A DNA stretch of 23,596 bases from Flavobacteriales bacterium UBA3376 (GTDB lineage Bacteria; Bacteroidota; Bacteroidia; Flavobacteriales; Weeksellaceae). The stretch spans positions 1-23,596 of the forward strand of contig DEQC01000040.1 of NCBI GenBank assembly GCA_002359055.1. The letters run 5' to 3'. The position numbers and the translations under genes are program-made. Position 1 is the first letter of the stretch; the number at the start of each line of letters is the position of its first letter. Below the pieces are notes generated by a model that was given only the letters and a program-made list of their open reading frames with translations, was not told where the DNA came from and did no database searches. This document shows, piece after piece, positions 1 through 8,514 of this stretch.

Positions 1-387
1 CATCAAATTCTTCAAGATGTAACTCTTTACAATTACGAAAAAGCTGCAAAGGAAATTTTGTACGAAAGAAAATCGTTTTTATATCCACCGTATTTAAGGA
101 TAATTCAAATCACATTTAAACATGCAAAAGTCGATAGAGTCGATAAGGTCTCAAGAAAATTTGTCGATTTGTTAAGGCCATATTTGGACGAAAAATATTT
201 GTTAGGCCCCGAAGAGCCTGCGATAGGAAGGATTAGAAATCAATACATCCGAAATGTTTTGATAAAAATTCCAATGAACACTTCACCTAAAAAAGTAAAA
301 GATTATTTGAACAAATGCATAGAAAGTTTACATACGGTTTCAGCTTTTCGTTCGGTAAAAATCGATATAGATGTAGATCCTTTATAA
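1..387 (+). CDS. priA: Primosomal protein N' (PriA), C-terminal fragment
   Basis: The frame is open from the first base to the TAA at 385-387, so the gene enters from the left and only its last 128 codons are here. PriA is the 3'-to-5' DNA helicase that reloads the replisome at stalled forks. The visible part matches the C-terminal domain of Bacteroidota PriA: 'ERKSFLYPPYLRIIQITFKH' (about residues 21-40 of the fragment) corresponds to the family's conserved ER-x-F-x-YPP segment. It is followed by the alpha/beta tail with 'GPEEPAIGRIRNQY' and 'RNVLIKI'. The helicase motifs and zinc-binding cysteines lie outside the window. A TTG at 58 could be mistaken for a start, but it is internal. The gene converges on acnA and ends just before a strong hairpin. 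Identification rests on remembered family pattern; confidence is high. Confidence 0.88.
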   Translation, partial: HQILQDVTLYNYEKAAKEILYERKSFLYPPYLRIIQITFKHAKVDRVDKVSRKFVDLLRPYLDEKYLLGPEEPAIGRIRNQYIRNVLIKIPMNTSPKKVKDYLNKCIESLHTVSAFRSVKIDIDVDPL

Positions 388-389
388 AA

Positions 390-425
390 CAAACATTTCC
401 AAGAAGTTACTCTTGGAAATGTTTG
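390..425. terminator. Shared hairpin terminator between priA and acnA
   Basis: A perfect 15-bp inverted repeat has arms 390-404 and 411-425 and a 6-base loop. It sits between two convergent genes, 3 bases after the priA stop and about 20 bases after the acnA stop. Its outer pairs are A/T-rich, so it can serve either strand. There is no long T tract after the stem, so the terminator role is inferred from symmetry and position. Confidence 0.7.
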
Positions 426-445
426 AGTAAATTGTTGAAAGTTAA

Positions 446-3229
446 TTAATTGTCTTTTAAAAACTGTCTCAACACATATTGAAGAATTCCTTCGTTTTGA
501 TAATATTCAATTTCAATTGGAGAATCGAGTCTCGCAACAACTTCGAAGTTAACTTCAGTTCCATCTTCTTTTTTAGCATTAACTTTCAGTCTTTTAGAAG
601 TTGTAAGTCCTTCAGCAATTCCTGAAATACTGATTTCTTCTCTTCCTGTCAATCCATAAGTTGCTGCACTCTCACCTGCTAAATATTGCAATGGAAGCAC
701 TCCCATCATGATTAAGTTGCTTCTGTGAATTCGCTCGTAGCTCTCAGCGATTACAGCTTTTACACCGAGCATGAAAGTTCCTTTAGCAGCCCAGTCACGT
801 GAAGATCCGCTACCGTATTCTTTTCCTGTTAAAATCACCAAAGGTGTACCATCAGCTTTGTATTTTTTAGCCGCTTGATAAACAGACATTTCTTCACCTG
901 TTGGAAGATAAGTTGTATAACCACCTTCTTTGGTTGCCAATTGGTTTTTGATTCTAACGTTTGCAAAAGTACCTCTCAACATGACTTCGTGATTTCCTCT
1001 TCTCGAACCATAACTGTTGAAAAACTTCCTTTCAACACCTTTCGATAATAAATATTGACCAGCTTCTGAACTTTCTGAGAAAGAACCTGCAGGTGAGATA
1101 TGGTCAGTTGTAATACTGTCGCCCAAGGCCAACAAAACTTTAGCTCCATCAATATCTCTCAAAGCTTTTGGTTGTTCTGAAATATCTTTGAAGAAAGGAA
1201 TTTCTTTGATGTAAGTCGAATCATCTTCCCATTCGTAAATGATGTTTTGAGGAATTTCTAAATTCTTCCAAATTTCATTTCCTTCGAAGATTTCATCGTA
1301 ATTTTTCTTAAAATCTTGTGGAGTAAGAACTGTTTTCATCAAAGACTTGATTTCTTCATCCGTAGGCCAAATGTCCTTAAGATAAACTTCTTTTCCATTT
1401 CTATCGTGTGTCAAAGGTTCAGTCGTCAAATCGATATCCACTCTACCAGCAATTGCAAAAGCAACTACTAACATTGGTGACATCAAGAAATTCATTTTGA
1501 CTTGTGGATGAATTCTTGCTTCAAAGTTTCTGTTACCCGAAAGTACAGAAGTTAAAATCAAATCATTTTCATCGACTGCCTTAGCAATTTCTGGTGCCAA
1601 TGGACCTGAATTTCCGATACAAGAAGTACATCCATAACCAACCAAGTGGAAGTCAAGCGCTTCTAAATCGTCCAATAAATCTGCTTTGATCAAATAATCT
1701 GTTACCACTTTAGAACCTGGAGCTAAGGAAGTTTTAACCCAAGGTTTTACGTCAATACCTTTTTCTCTTGCTTTTCTTGCGACCAATCCCGCACCTATCA
1801 TTACATGTGGATTCGAAGTATTGGTACATGAAGTAATCGCTGCAATGGCAATCGCTCCATCAGACAACATATATTTTTGATTGTCTCTCGAAATCCAAAC
1901 AGTTTTTAGACCATTTTCTACTTTGGATTCGATTCCTACATCAGGTGCAGGTTGTTTTGGTTGTTCCAAAACTGAATTTCCACCCTCGGCCATCCATCTT
2001 TCGAGTTGTTTTTCTCTTTCGTGTGGCTCAATATAAGTTCTTCCAAATGTGGTATGTTCCAATTCGATGAACTTTTCTTTCAAATCTTTTAAAAGAATTT
2101 TGTCTTGAGGTCGCTTTGGTCCAGCAACTGTAGGTTGTACACTCGAAATATCGAGTTCAACTACATCTGTATATTCGATCAAATCCTCATTTTCTCTCCA
2201 AAGCATATTGGCTTTACAATAGTCCTCAACCAACTGAAGTTGTTCAGCACTTCGATTGGAACCTTTCATGTATTCCAATGTTTTATTGTCAATTGGGAAA
2301 TAAGTAATCGTACAACCAAACTCCGGTGACATATTTCCTATTGTAGCTCGATCAGGCACTGATAAATTGTCCAAACCAGGACCGAAAACTTCGACAAACT
2401 TTCCTACGACTCCATATTCTCTCAAGACATTTGCTATGGTTAGAACCAAATCTGTAGCAGTTGTTCCTAAAGGCAATTCTCCTGTCAATTTAAGTCCGAT
2501 GACTTCAGGAGCATTGAAATAAATAGGTTGCCCAAGTATAGCTGCTTCCGCTTCTATTCCACCTACTCCCCAAGCAACAACTCCAATTCCGTTGACCATA
2601 GGCGTATGGCTGTCCGTACCGACCAAAGTGTCAGGAATGGCATAACCATCACGAGCAATTACACCTTTGGATAGATATTCTAAATTTACTTGGTGACAAA
2701 TTCCCATTCCCGGAGGAACTACACTGAAGTTTTCAAAAGAATTTTGAGCCCATTTCAAAAAGGTATATCGCTCTTTGTTTCGGGCATATTCCATTTCTAT
2801 ATTTTTCTGATATGCATATTGCGCAGCGAAATAATCAACCTGTACACTGTGGTCGATGACCAAATCAACGGGAATCAATGGGTTGATTTTGGAAGCATCT
2901 TTTCCTTTTCGTGCAACTTCTGACCTCAGTGCTGCAATGTCAACAACCGATGGGACACCGGTGAAATCCTGCATCAAAACTCTTGCAGGTTTAAAGGCGA
3001 TATCTTTGTCACTTCCTTTGGAATCCCAATTCAATACGGTGTCCAAATGATTTTTGGTGACGCTGAAATCATCATAATTTCTGAGTACATTTTCCAGAAG
3101 AATTCGAATTGAAAAAGGCAAACGCTTGATGTTGTGACCTTGACTTTCGAGTTCTGGTAAACTGAAGTATTTTAATTCCCCAAAAGAAGTTTTTAAGTTT
3201 TTTTGAAGATTGTCGGTTAATTTTTTCAT
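446..3229 (-). CDS. acnA: Aconitate hydratase (aconitase A)
   Basis: This 927-residue cytoplasmic enzyme interconverts citrate and isocitrate in the TCA cycle through a [4Fe-4S] cluster. The three cluster ligands are visible: Cys468 in 'AITSCTNTSNP', then Cys534 and Cys537 in 'GYGCTSCIGNSGPL'. The spacing (66, then 3) equals that of the AcnA/IRP1 branch. Other conserved blocks are 'PDTLVGTDSHTPMVNGIGV' (about residues 199-217), 'GSGSSRDWAAKG' in the swivelling C-terminal domain, and 'LALGDSITTDHISPAG'. Length is normal for AcnA. The start ATG at 3229 gives a standard N-terminus without a signal peptide. The gene stands alone, convergent with priA and divergent from the ABC operon. A TAACTTTA element at 3272-3265 on the minus strand, one base from TAnnTTTG, could be its promoter, but this is weak. 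Confidence 0.97.
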   Translation of the reverse strand: MKKLTDNLQKNLKTSFGELKYFSLPELESQGHNIKRLPFSIRILLENVLRNYDDFSVTKNHLDTVLNWDSKGSDKDIAFKPARVLMQDFTGVPSVVDIAALRSEVARKGKDASKINPLIPVDLVIDHSVQVDYFAAQYAYQKNIEMEYARNKERYTFLKWAQNSFENFSVVPPGMGICHQVNLEYLSKGVIARDGYAIPDTLVGTDSHTPMVNGIGVVAWGVGGIEAEAAILGQPIYFNAPEVIGLKLTGELPLGTTATDLVLTIANVLREYGVVGKFVEVFGPGLDNLSVPDRATIGNMSPEFGCTITYFPIDNKTLEYMKGSNRSAEQLQLVEDYCKANMLWRENEDLIEYTDVVELDISSVQPTVAGPKRPQDKILLKDLKEKFIELEHTTFGRTYIEPHEREKQLERWMAEGGNSVLEQPKQPAPDVGIESKVENGLKTVWISRDNQKYMLSDGAIAIAAITSCTNTSNPHVMIGAGLVARKAREKGIDVKPWVKTSLAPGSKVVTDYLIKADLLDDLEALDFHLVGYGCTSCIGNSGPLAPEIAKAVDENDLILTSVLSGNRNFEARIHPQVKMNFLMSPMLVVAFAIAGRVDIDLTTEPLTHDRNGKEVYLKDIWPTDEEIKSLMKTVLTPQDFKKNYDEIFEGNEIWKNLEIPQNIIYEWEDDSTYIKEIPFFKDISEQPKALRDIDGAKVLLALGDSITTDHISPAGSFSESSEAGQYLLSKGVERKFFNSYGSRRGNHEVMLRGTFANVRIKNQLATKEGGYTTYLPTGEEMSVYQAAKKYKADGTPLVILTGKEYGSGSSRDWAAKGTFMLGVKAVIAESYERIHRSNLIMMGVLPLQYLAGESAATYGLTGREEISISGIAEGLTTSKRLKVNAKKEDGTEVNFEVVARLDSPIEIEYYQNEGILQYVLRQFLKDN

Positions 3230-3471
3230 AATTGATAATTGATTGTGGTTAAATTAATGACTTATAAAGTTACAGATTATTTTTCTTGTTTTATTCTTGA
3301 CTCAATTTATTTAACATGCTCTTAACATGATTGAGTTTTAATAATAAAAAACAATTTTTTATGGTAAAAGTTAATAAATAGTTGAAGATAATTGTAACTT
3401 TTTAGGATAAAAGATGACTGATAGCACAGAGTTAAATTAAAGATTGAAGCAAATTCAAAATAATTAGCAGC

Positions 3472-4161
3472 ATGATTAAAATTCGTGATTTAAATAAATC
3501 TTACAAAATGGGTGCAAACTCACTTCATGTATTGAAAGGAATCAATTTGGATGTGAAGGAAGGCGAGTTTGTAGCGATTATGGGTGCCTCTGGTTCTGGG
3601 AAATCCACTTTATTAAATATCATTGGGATGTTGGACAATCACGATTCTGGTTTGTATGAATTGGATGGTGTGAGAATTGAAAATTTAAGCGAAAAGAAAG
3701 CAGCGAATTATCGAAATAAATTTTTAGGATTTATTTTTCAATCTTATAATTTAATTAGCTTTAAAAATGTTTTGGAAAATGTCGCTCTACCTTTGTATTA
3801 TCAAAACGTAAGCCGAGGGAAGCGATCTGAAATGGCTATGCAATATATAGAAAGAGTAGGTTTGACAAATTGGGCACATCATTTACCCAATGAATTGTCA
3901 GGAGGACAAAAACAAAGAGTGGCCATAGCAAGAGCTTTGGCATCACGACCTAAATTATTGTTAGCGGATGAGCCGACGGGTGCTCTGGACTCTAAAACTT
4001 CAAAAGAAGTTATGCGTTTGATTCAAGAAATAAACAATGAAGGAAAAACTATTTTGATGGTAACTCACGAAGATGAGGTGGCCAATATGTGTAAACGCAT
4101 CGTGCGCTTGAAAGATGGTATGATCATGAGCGACGAATTGATAGATCAAGTAATCGTCTAA
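3472..4161 (+). CDS. ABC transporter ATP-binding protein, MacB/LolD type
   Basis: This 229-residue cytoplasmic ATPase powers the two permeases encoded directly downstream. All nucleotide-binding motifs are intact: Walker A 'GASGSGKST' (residues 38-46, Lys44), Q-loop Gln90 in 'FIFQSYNL', signature 'LSGGQ' (142-146), Walker B 'LLLADE' (162-167), and the switch His199 in 'MVTHE'. The 'ADEPTGALDSKTSKEVM' stretch after Walker B is typical of the MacB/LolD/FtsE group, which works as mechanotransmission pumps rather than classical importers. The permease ATG follows the stop by only 3 bases, which indicates an operon. The substrate cannot be read from sequence; MacB-like efflux or export of an envelope molecule is the likely role. 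No sure promoter is seen upstream; TAACTTTT at 3395-3402 is one base off the Bacteroidota -7 consensus. Confidence 0.93.
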   Translation: MIKIRDLNKSYKMGANSLHVLKGINLDVKEGEFVAIMGASGSGKSTLLNIIGMLDNHDSGLYELDGVRIENLSEKKAANYRNKFLGFIFQSYNLISFKNVLENVALPLYYQNVSRGKRSEMAMQYIERVGLTNWAHHLPNELSGGQKQRVAIARALASRPKLLLADEPTGALDSKTSKEVMRLIQEINNEGKTILMVTHEDEVANMCKRIVRLKDGMIMSDELIDQVIV

Positions 4162-4164
4162 GTT

Positions 4165-5394
4165 ATGTTTGATATAGATCGTTGGAAAGAGATTTGGGCT
4201 TCGATTTCGAGCAATAAATTAAGGACTTTATTATCGGGCTTCACTATTTCCTTGGCTTTATTTGTATTCATAGTCCTTTTTGGGATGGGCAACGGTTTGC
4301 AAAATGGATTCGAAAAAGAATTCTTTCAAGCAGGTGCATTGAATATGTATGTTTCGGGTACAAGAACTTCGGAAACTTATGCTGGATATCAAAAAGGCCG
4401 TCAAATTAATTTAAAAAATAGCGATTTAGATTATGTCGTAGAAAATTATACCGACAAATACGATTATATCAGTGGTGAATTCAATCAGATGATGACAGTT
4501 AAATTCGGTGGTGAATCCGGTAGTTATTCTTTGAAAGGCGTCAATAAAGATTATTTTCATTTGATCAATGTTGAATTGGACAAAGGAAGGTTTTTGTCCG
4601 ATGATGATTTGAAGTCGCAAAGAAAAACAGCTGTTATTGGACGAATGGTGGTTAAAGATTTGGTCGGAAATAAAAATGTTTTAGGGCAATACATTAACAT
4701 TGGTACAGGTATGTACGAAATTGTCGGTGTTTTCTCGAGTAAAACCAATGATGATAGAGAAGAGCGAATGATTTATGTTCCGATCTCTACTTTGCAAACG
4801 ATTTATGGAACAGATGAAGTTCACAGTATAATTATTGCTCCTGAAGATGGTTCATCAAGAGCGTTGAAGGAGTTTTCAGATGAATTGAAAAGTGATTTAA
4901 AATCGAGGCACAATGTGAGTCCATCTGATCCTACGGGAATTAGAATTTGGGATGCAGCGGAACAAATGAGCAACACCAATGCATTTTTCTTTGTTTTGTC
5001 CATCATAGTATTTGTCATCGGTGGTGGAAGTTTAATCGCCGGAATTGTAAGTATTGGAAACATTATGGTTTTCAGTGTCAAAGAACGAACAAAAGAAATT
5101 GGAATTAGAAAAGCATTGGGTGCAACTCCATTTCATATTATTTCACTGATCATGCAAGAAGCTATTGTTATTACACTTTTGTTTGGAGTGATTGGGATTG
5201 TATCCGCGACTTTATTGGTAGAGAATATCAACGAAAGTTTGGTGGATTATTTTATTTATAATCCAGGAGTGAGTACAGCTTCTTTGGTTTTGGCTTGTGT
5301 GGTATTGTTTGTAGCTGGATTTTTGGCAGGATTTATTCCTGCACGATTCGCTGCTAAAATTAAACCAATTGATGCGTTAAGAGACGAGGTGTAA
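4165..5394 (+). CDS. ABC transporter permease, FtsX/MacB family (first of two)
   Basis: This 409-residue inner-membrane protein has the MacB_PCD plus FtsX architecture. One membrane segment lies near residues 22-42. A large periplasmic domain follows (about 45-265). Three C-terminal segments lie near 272-300, 330-352 and 372-391. Between the second and third is the cytosolic coupling helix 'KERTKEIGIRKALGATP', diagnostic for this family, and the protein ends with 'IKPIDALRDEV'. It starts 3 bases after the ATPase gene and overlaps the next permease by one base (TAATG at 5392-5396), so translation is probably coupled. With the neighbouring permease it most likely forms a heterodimer on the shared ATPase. 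In MacB proper, ATPase and permease are one chain and the permease is a homodimer; here the parts are split. The substrate is unknown. Confidence 0.92.
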   Translation: MFDIDRWKEIWASISSNKLRTLLSGFTISLALFVFIVLFGMGNGLQNGFEKEFFQAGALNMYVSGTRTSETYAGYQKGRQINLKNSDLDYVVENYTDKYDYISGEFNQMMTVKFGGESGSYSLKGVNKDYFHLINVELDKGRFLSDDDLKSQRKTAVIGRMVVKDLVGNKNVLGQYINIGTGMYEIVGVFSSKTNDDREERMIYVPISTLQTIYGTDEVHSIIIAPEDGSSRALKEFSDELKSDLKSRHNVSPSDPTGIRIWDAAEQMSNTNAFFFVLSIIVFVIGGGSLIAGIVSIGNIMVFSVKERTKEIGIRKALGATPFHIISLIMQEAIVITLLFGVIGIVSATLLVENINESLVDYFIYNPGVSTASLVLACVVLFVAGFLAGFIPARFAAKIKPIDALRDEV

Positions 5395-6650
5395 TGAGAA
5401 AGTTGTTGATTTTTAATAGAGATGCTTGGGCTGAAGTTTATGCAGCGATTCGCAAAAATAAAATGCGAACTGCATTGACTATGATTGGTGTGGCTTGGGG
5501 AATGTTTTTGTTTGTTGCACTTTTGGGAGCTTCAAGAGGAGTTCAAAATGGATTTGATAAAATTTTCGCAAATTCAGCCACAAACAGTTTGTTTGTTTGG
5601 ATGCAACAAACGGCGATTCCTTTTGAAGGTTATCAGAGAGGAAGAACTTTGGAATTGAAAGTCGATGATATAGAAGCAATAAAAGCTGAATTTCCACAAA
5701 TTCAAATGATTGCTCCAAGAAGTCAAGAAGGAAATGTGTTGGTCCAATACAAAGGGAAATATTCAAATTTTTCAGTTTCAGGAGATTATCCCGTTCAAAA
5801 TGAAATGTTTAAAAAACCTATTATCAGAGGTAGGTTTATCGATGAAGAAGATATAAAATACGGAAAGAAAGTTTGTGTGCTCGGTTTAGATGTTCAGAAA
5901 GAAATTTTTCCTGATGATGTGGATCCGATAGGAGAAATGGTTCAAATAGGTTCAAGTATGTACACTGTGGTTGGAGTTTATACACAAGGAGCAATCAGTT
6001 TTGGTAGGAGCAATGAAATTCATATTCCATTCACCACTTTCCAAAGAGTGTATAACCGACAAGGATTGGTCAATTATGTTGTGATCAATGCCAAAGATGA
6101 TGTGAATATAGTTGATTTTGAAGGCAGAGTAAAAGATTTCTTAAAACATAGAAAACGCGTTCATCCGGACGATACACAAGCGGTGGGTGGGTTTAATTTA
6201 GGTCAACATTTGGATCAAATGTTTTCTTTTATGGATGGTTTGCAATTATTAGCAATAGTGGTAGGCGCTTTGACATTATTTTCTGGAGTGATTGCGATTG
6301 CAAGTATATTGCTCATCACAGTGTCAGAAAGAACAAAAGAATTTGGAATAAGGCGAGCTTTGGGTGCAGTACCTGGCCAAATTCGTTCACAGATTTTATT
6401 AGAATCAATTGTTTTGACGTTGATAGCGGGTTTGTCTGGCATCACTGGAGCGACTTTTGTTTTGATGATTATCAATGAATATGTAATCGCTGGAAAAGAA
6501 GATGTATTTCCATTTATAAATGCATCGGTTGATGTAACAACTTTAACAATTGCACTACTAATTATGATAATAATGGCTATGCTTGCTGGATTATTGCCAG
6601 CGCAACGTGCGATTTCTATTAAACCCATAGATGCTTTAAGAGACGAATAG
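5394..6650 (+). CDS. ABC transporter permease, FtsX/MacB family (second of two)
   Basis: This 418-residue paralogue of the preceding permease has the same layout. It has an N-terminal membrane segment (about residues 26-46), a periplasmic domain, three C-terminal segments, the coupling motif 'SERTKEFGIRRALGAVP' and the ending 'IKPIDALRDE'. Both permeases share a 'GYQ(K/R)GR' stretch at the start of the periplasmic domain, followed by 'ELKVDDIEAIK' here. Apart from such motifs the two have diverged clearly, which supports a heterodimer with two distinct periplasmic faces rather than a recent duplication. The ATG overlaps the upstream stop by one base. The membrane-fusion gene follows after 17 bases. 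No broken or missing region is apparent. Confidence 0.92.
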   Translation: MRKLLIFNRDAWAEVYAAIRKNKMRTALTMIGVAWGMFLFVALLGASRGVQNGFDKIFANSATNSLFVWMQQTAIPFEGYQRGRTLELKVDDIEAIKAEFPQIQMIAPRSQEGNVLVQYKGKYSNFSVSGDYPVQNEMFKKPIIRGRFIDEEDIKYGKKVCVLGLDVQKEIFPDDVDPIGEMVQIGSSMYTVVGVYTQGAISFGRSNEIHIPFTTFQRVYNRQGLVNYVVINAKDDVNIVDFEGRVKDFLKHRKRVHPDDTQAVGGFNLGQHLDQMFSFMDGLQLLAIVVGALTLFSGVIAIASILLITVSERTKEFGIRRALGAVPGQIRSQILLESIVLTLIAGLSGITGATFVLMIINEYVIAGKEDVFPFINASVDVTTLTIALLIMIIMAMLAGLLPAQRAISIKPIDALRDE

Positions 6651-6667
6651 TTTATATAGTTAAAATT

Positions 6668-7786
6668 ATGAAAAAAGGACTGAAAATATTTTTAATACTG
6701 TTGTTTATATTGGCTGTATCAGCGGCATTCATTTATATGTATCAAACAAGTTCGAAAGAAAATTCGAAATTTGAAACTGTAAAGGTTGAAGTTCGAGACA
6801 TCTCTACGAAAGCTGTTGCAACTGGTGCGGTAAAACCTCGTGAAGTAATTGAAATCAAACCCAATATTTCTGGAGTTATTTCTGAAATCCATGTAAAAGA
6901 AGGGCAGACGGTCGATGAAGGTGCTTTGATAGCGACTTTGAGAGTGATTCCTAATGTTCAAAGCTTAAATGCAGCTCAACAGCAGATTAATGCAGCTCAA
7001 ATCAGATTGAATAATGAGGAAATTCAATACAATAGAAGTAAATCACTTTTTGATCAAGGGGTTATCCCAAAGCAAGAATTTGACAATGCAGAAATGAGTT
7101 ATCAATTGGCCAAACAAAGTTTGAGAGAAGCACAAAGCAGCTATCAAATCGCTCAATCAGGAATTGCGCCAGGTTTGGAAAAATATGCAACTATTCAGAT
7201 CAGAGCTACGATTTCGGGTATGATTTTGTCTATTCCAGTTGAAATTGGAAATACGGTTCAGGAAATCAATAATTTCAGTGTTGGTACTACGATTGCAACT
7301 ATGGCTGATGTGAATCAAATGATATTTGAAGGAATGGTCGATGAGGCAGATGTGGGTAAATTGGAGGAAGGAATGCCTTTGTCAATTTCCATTGGAGCGC
7401 TTCCTGATCAAAGATTTGAAGGAATTTTAAATTTTATTTCACCTTCTGGAGTAGAAAACAATGGAATTGTTGAGTTTGAAATCAAAGCAGATGTGAATTT
7501 AAAAGATGATGTATTTTTAAGAGCAAATTATAGTGCAAATGCTGAAGTAATTTTGTCTGAGGCCAAAAACGTTTTGACGCTCGAATCGGCTCACATTCGA
7601 TATGATGATAATGGCGATGCTTATGTTGAAGTTTTGAAGCCGGGAACTGAAAATTATGATCAACCAGTTTATTTGAAAAAGATAATTGAGATAGGATTGA
7701 CCGATGGAGTTTACACAGAAATTAAAAGTGGTTTGACCGAAGGTGATGAAGTTAAAATTTTCAATACTGATTTAGAACAAAAATAG
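6668..7786 (+). CDS. Periplasmic membrane-fusion (adaptor) protein, MacA/HlyD type
   Basis: This 372-residue adaptor probably bridges the two permeases to an outer-membrane channel. Visible parts in order: one N-terminal membrane anchor (residues 5-25), a first lipoyl half ('IEIKPNISGVISEIHVKEGQ', about 60-92), an alpha-hairpin/coiled coil (about 98-165, rich in Gln, Ala, Asn), the second lipoyl half ('IQIRATISGMILSIP', from about 176), then beta-barrel and membrane-proximal domains. 'VDEADVGKLEEGMPLSISI' is typical of MacA-like adaptors. No lipobox is present. It is the last gene of the ABC operon and is followed by a clear terminator. No TolC-like gene is encoded here, so an outer-membrane partner must lie elsewhere. 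The function is well supported; the cargo is not. Confidence 0.92.
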   Translation: MKKGLKIFLILLFILAVSAAFIYMYQTSSKENSKFETVKVEVRDISTKAVATGAVKPREVIEIKPNISGVISEIHVKEGQTVDEGALIATLRVIPNVQSLNAAQQQINAAQIRLNNEEIQYNRSKSLFDQGVIPKQEFDNAEMSYQLAKQSLREAQSSYQIAQSGIAPGLEKYATIQIRATISGMILSIPVEIGNTVQEINNFSVGTTIATMADVNQMIFEGMVDEADVGKLEEGMPLSISIGALPDQRFEGILNFISPSGVENNGIVEFEIKADVNLKDDVFLRANYSANAEVILSEAKNVLTLESAHIRYDDNGDAYVEVLKPGTENYDQPVYLKKIIEIGLTDGVYTEIKSGLTEGDEVKIFNTDLEQK

Positions 7787-7856
7787 TTGTAAAATCGAGC
7801 AGAAAAGTTTGTTTATGAGGAGTTTGTAATCGGGTAATTTGTTAATTTTAAATAAG

Positions 7857-7885
7857 AAAGCCAGTTTTATACTGGCTTTTTCTAT
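7857..7885 (+). terminator. Rho-independent terminator of the ABC export operon
   Basis: A perfect 9-bp stem (7857-7865 with 7871-7879) has a 5-base loop and is followed by T-rich sequence (7877-7885). It lies 70 bases after the adaptor gene and before the promoter of the next gene, separating the two transcription units. The orientation of the T tract indicates the plus strand. Confidence 0.85.
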
Positions 7886-7918
7886 TTCTAAAAGTTAAAA
7901 ATTTATTTTCTGTAAAAT

Positions 7919-7934
7919 TATATTTGTACATTTG
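7919..7934 (+). promoter_or_regulatory. Two tandem Bacteroidota -7 promoter elements
   Basis: TATATTTG (7919-7926) is followed without a gap by TACATTTG (7927-7934). Both match the Bacteroidota -7 consensus TAnnTTTG exactly. They lie 75-90 bases upstream of the gene at 8009 and just downstream of the ABC operon terminator, where a promoter is expected. No clear TTG -33 element is seen at the usual distance from either. Which one is used cannot be told from sequence. Confidence 0.55.
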
Positions 7935-7984
7935 ATAAAATGTAGTGCAACTAGCACTTAACAATTGAGAGTTTTTTGTAAAAT

Positions 7985-7997
7985 TTAATTAACACAA
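7985..7997 (+). repeat. Leader direct repeat, copy 1 (TTAATTAACACAA)
   Basis: This 13-base sequence lies 11 bases before the start codon of the small secreted protein. An identical copy is found at 8515-8527, 15 bases before the next gene. It could be a shared regulator or translation-related leader element, or chance in AT-rich DNA. Confidence 0.45.
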
Positions 7998-8008
7998 AGT
8001 TAAACGTT

Positions 8009-8428
8009 ATGAGACTAAGTTTAGTTTTCTTACCATTTTTGGTATTTATGTTTTCAGCATTTGTCAATGCACAATCACAACAATCACCCCCTATAAATAA
8101 CGAAGGCTATATAGAAATTGATTTATCTAATTCTTTAGAAGGTAATAAAATAATCGATCGTATCTACTATTTAACTTTATACAGTCAAGAAGTAGAATTG
8201 CCAATAGAAGCTTTACAGTTTTTAGCATCCATTCAAGATGAGCCAGAATTTCACGACAAATTAACTTATCATAGAACGAAAATCTTAAAAGTGCTTTACA
8301 ACGACCGAATTCATCCCAATGATAAAAAGTTCATTTGTAAACATTACATAGAAAATAGAGTAGATACTTCTTTAGAGCCTATTGTACCTTATTTTGAAAC
8401 TTATATGAGAACGGGTTCTGTTGAGTAA
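8009..8428 (+). CDS. Small secreted protein of unknown function
   Basis: I do not recognise this 139-residue protein. It begins with a clear Sec signal peptide: 'MRLSL', a hydrophobic core, then 'SAFVNA', with likely cleavage after Ala21 before 'QSQQSPP'. The mature part of about 118 residues is charged and has no membrane segment, no lipobox and no T9SS sorting domain. It contains a helical-looking stretch ('LPIEALQFLASIQDEPEFHDK', about residues 68-88) and one cysteine ('KKFICKHYIENR'). This suggests a soluble periplasmic or secreted protein, possibly alpha-helical. It has its own promoter elements upstream and shares a 13-base leader motif with the large T9SS cargo gene 114 bases downstream, so the two may be co-regulated. 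It could be a small accessory to that cargo; this is inference from position only. Confidence 0.75.
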   Translation: MRLSLVFLPFLVFMFSAFVNAQSQQSPPINNEGYIEIDLSNSLEGNKIIDRIYYLTLYSQEVELPIEALQFLASIQDEPEFHDKLTYHRTKILKVLYNDRIHPNDKKFICKHYIENRVDTSLEPIVPYFETYMRTGSVE

Positions 8429-8485
8429 TTCGAGAAAATAAGGTTTTTTAATGTTATAAATAATAACTGAAAAATCTGAAATTTA

Positions 8486-8501
8486 GAATTAGCTCTAATT
8501 C
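8486..8501. promoter_or_regulatory. 16-bp palindrome upstream of the T9SS cargo gene
   Basis: The sequence GAATTAG-CT-CTAATTC is a perfect dyad with 7-bp arms and a 2-base spacer, 41 bases before the ATG at 8543. Its size and position fit an operator for a dimeric regulator. A small RNA hairpin is unlikely with a 2-base loop. No further evidence is available. Confidence 0.35.
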
Positions 8502-8514
8502 AAGAGAAAATGTA

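Noticed and set aside
58..60. TTG at 58 as the start of a short 109-residue gene
   Set aside because: The frame is open to the left edge and the upstream residues continue the PriA pattern, so this is an internal codon of a truncated gene.
2105..3050. Several open frames of 60-80 codons on the plus strand within acnA
   Set aside because: They are antisense to a well-conserved enzyme, have low-complexity composition and no recognisable domain.
3300..3336. ACTCAAT...ATTGAGT dyad and repeated TTAACATG between acnA and the ABC operon
   Set aside because: The 7-bp arms with a 23-base spacer and the short direct repeat are easily expected by chance in AT-rich intergenic DNA.
6215..6628. 137-codon open frame antisense to the second permease
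   Set aside because: It mirrors hydrophobic membrane-segment codons of the real gene; there is no start context or family match.
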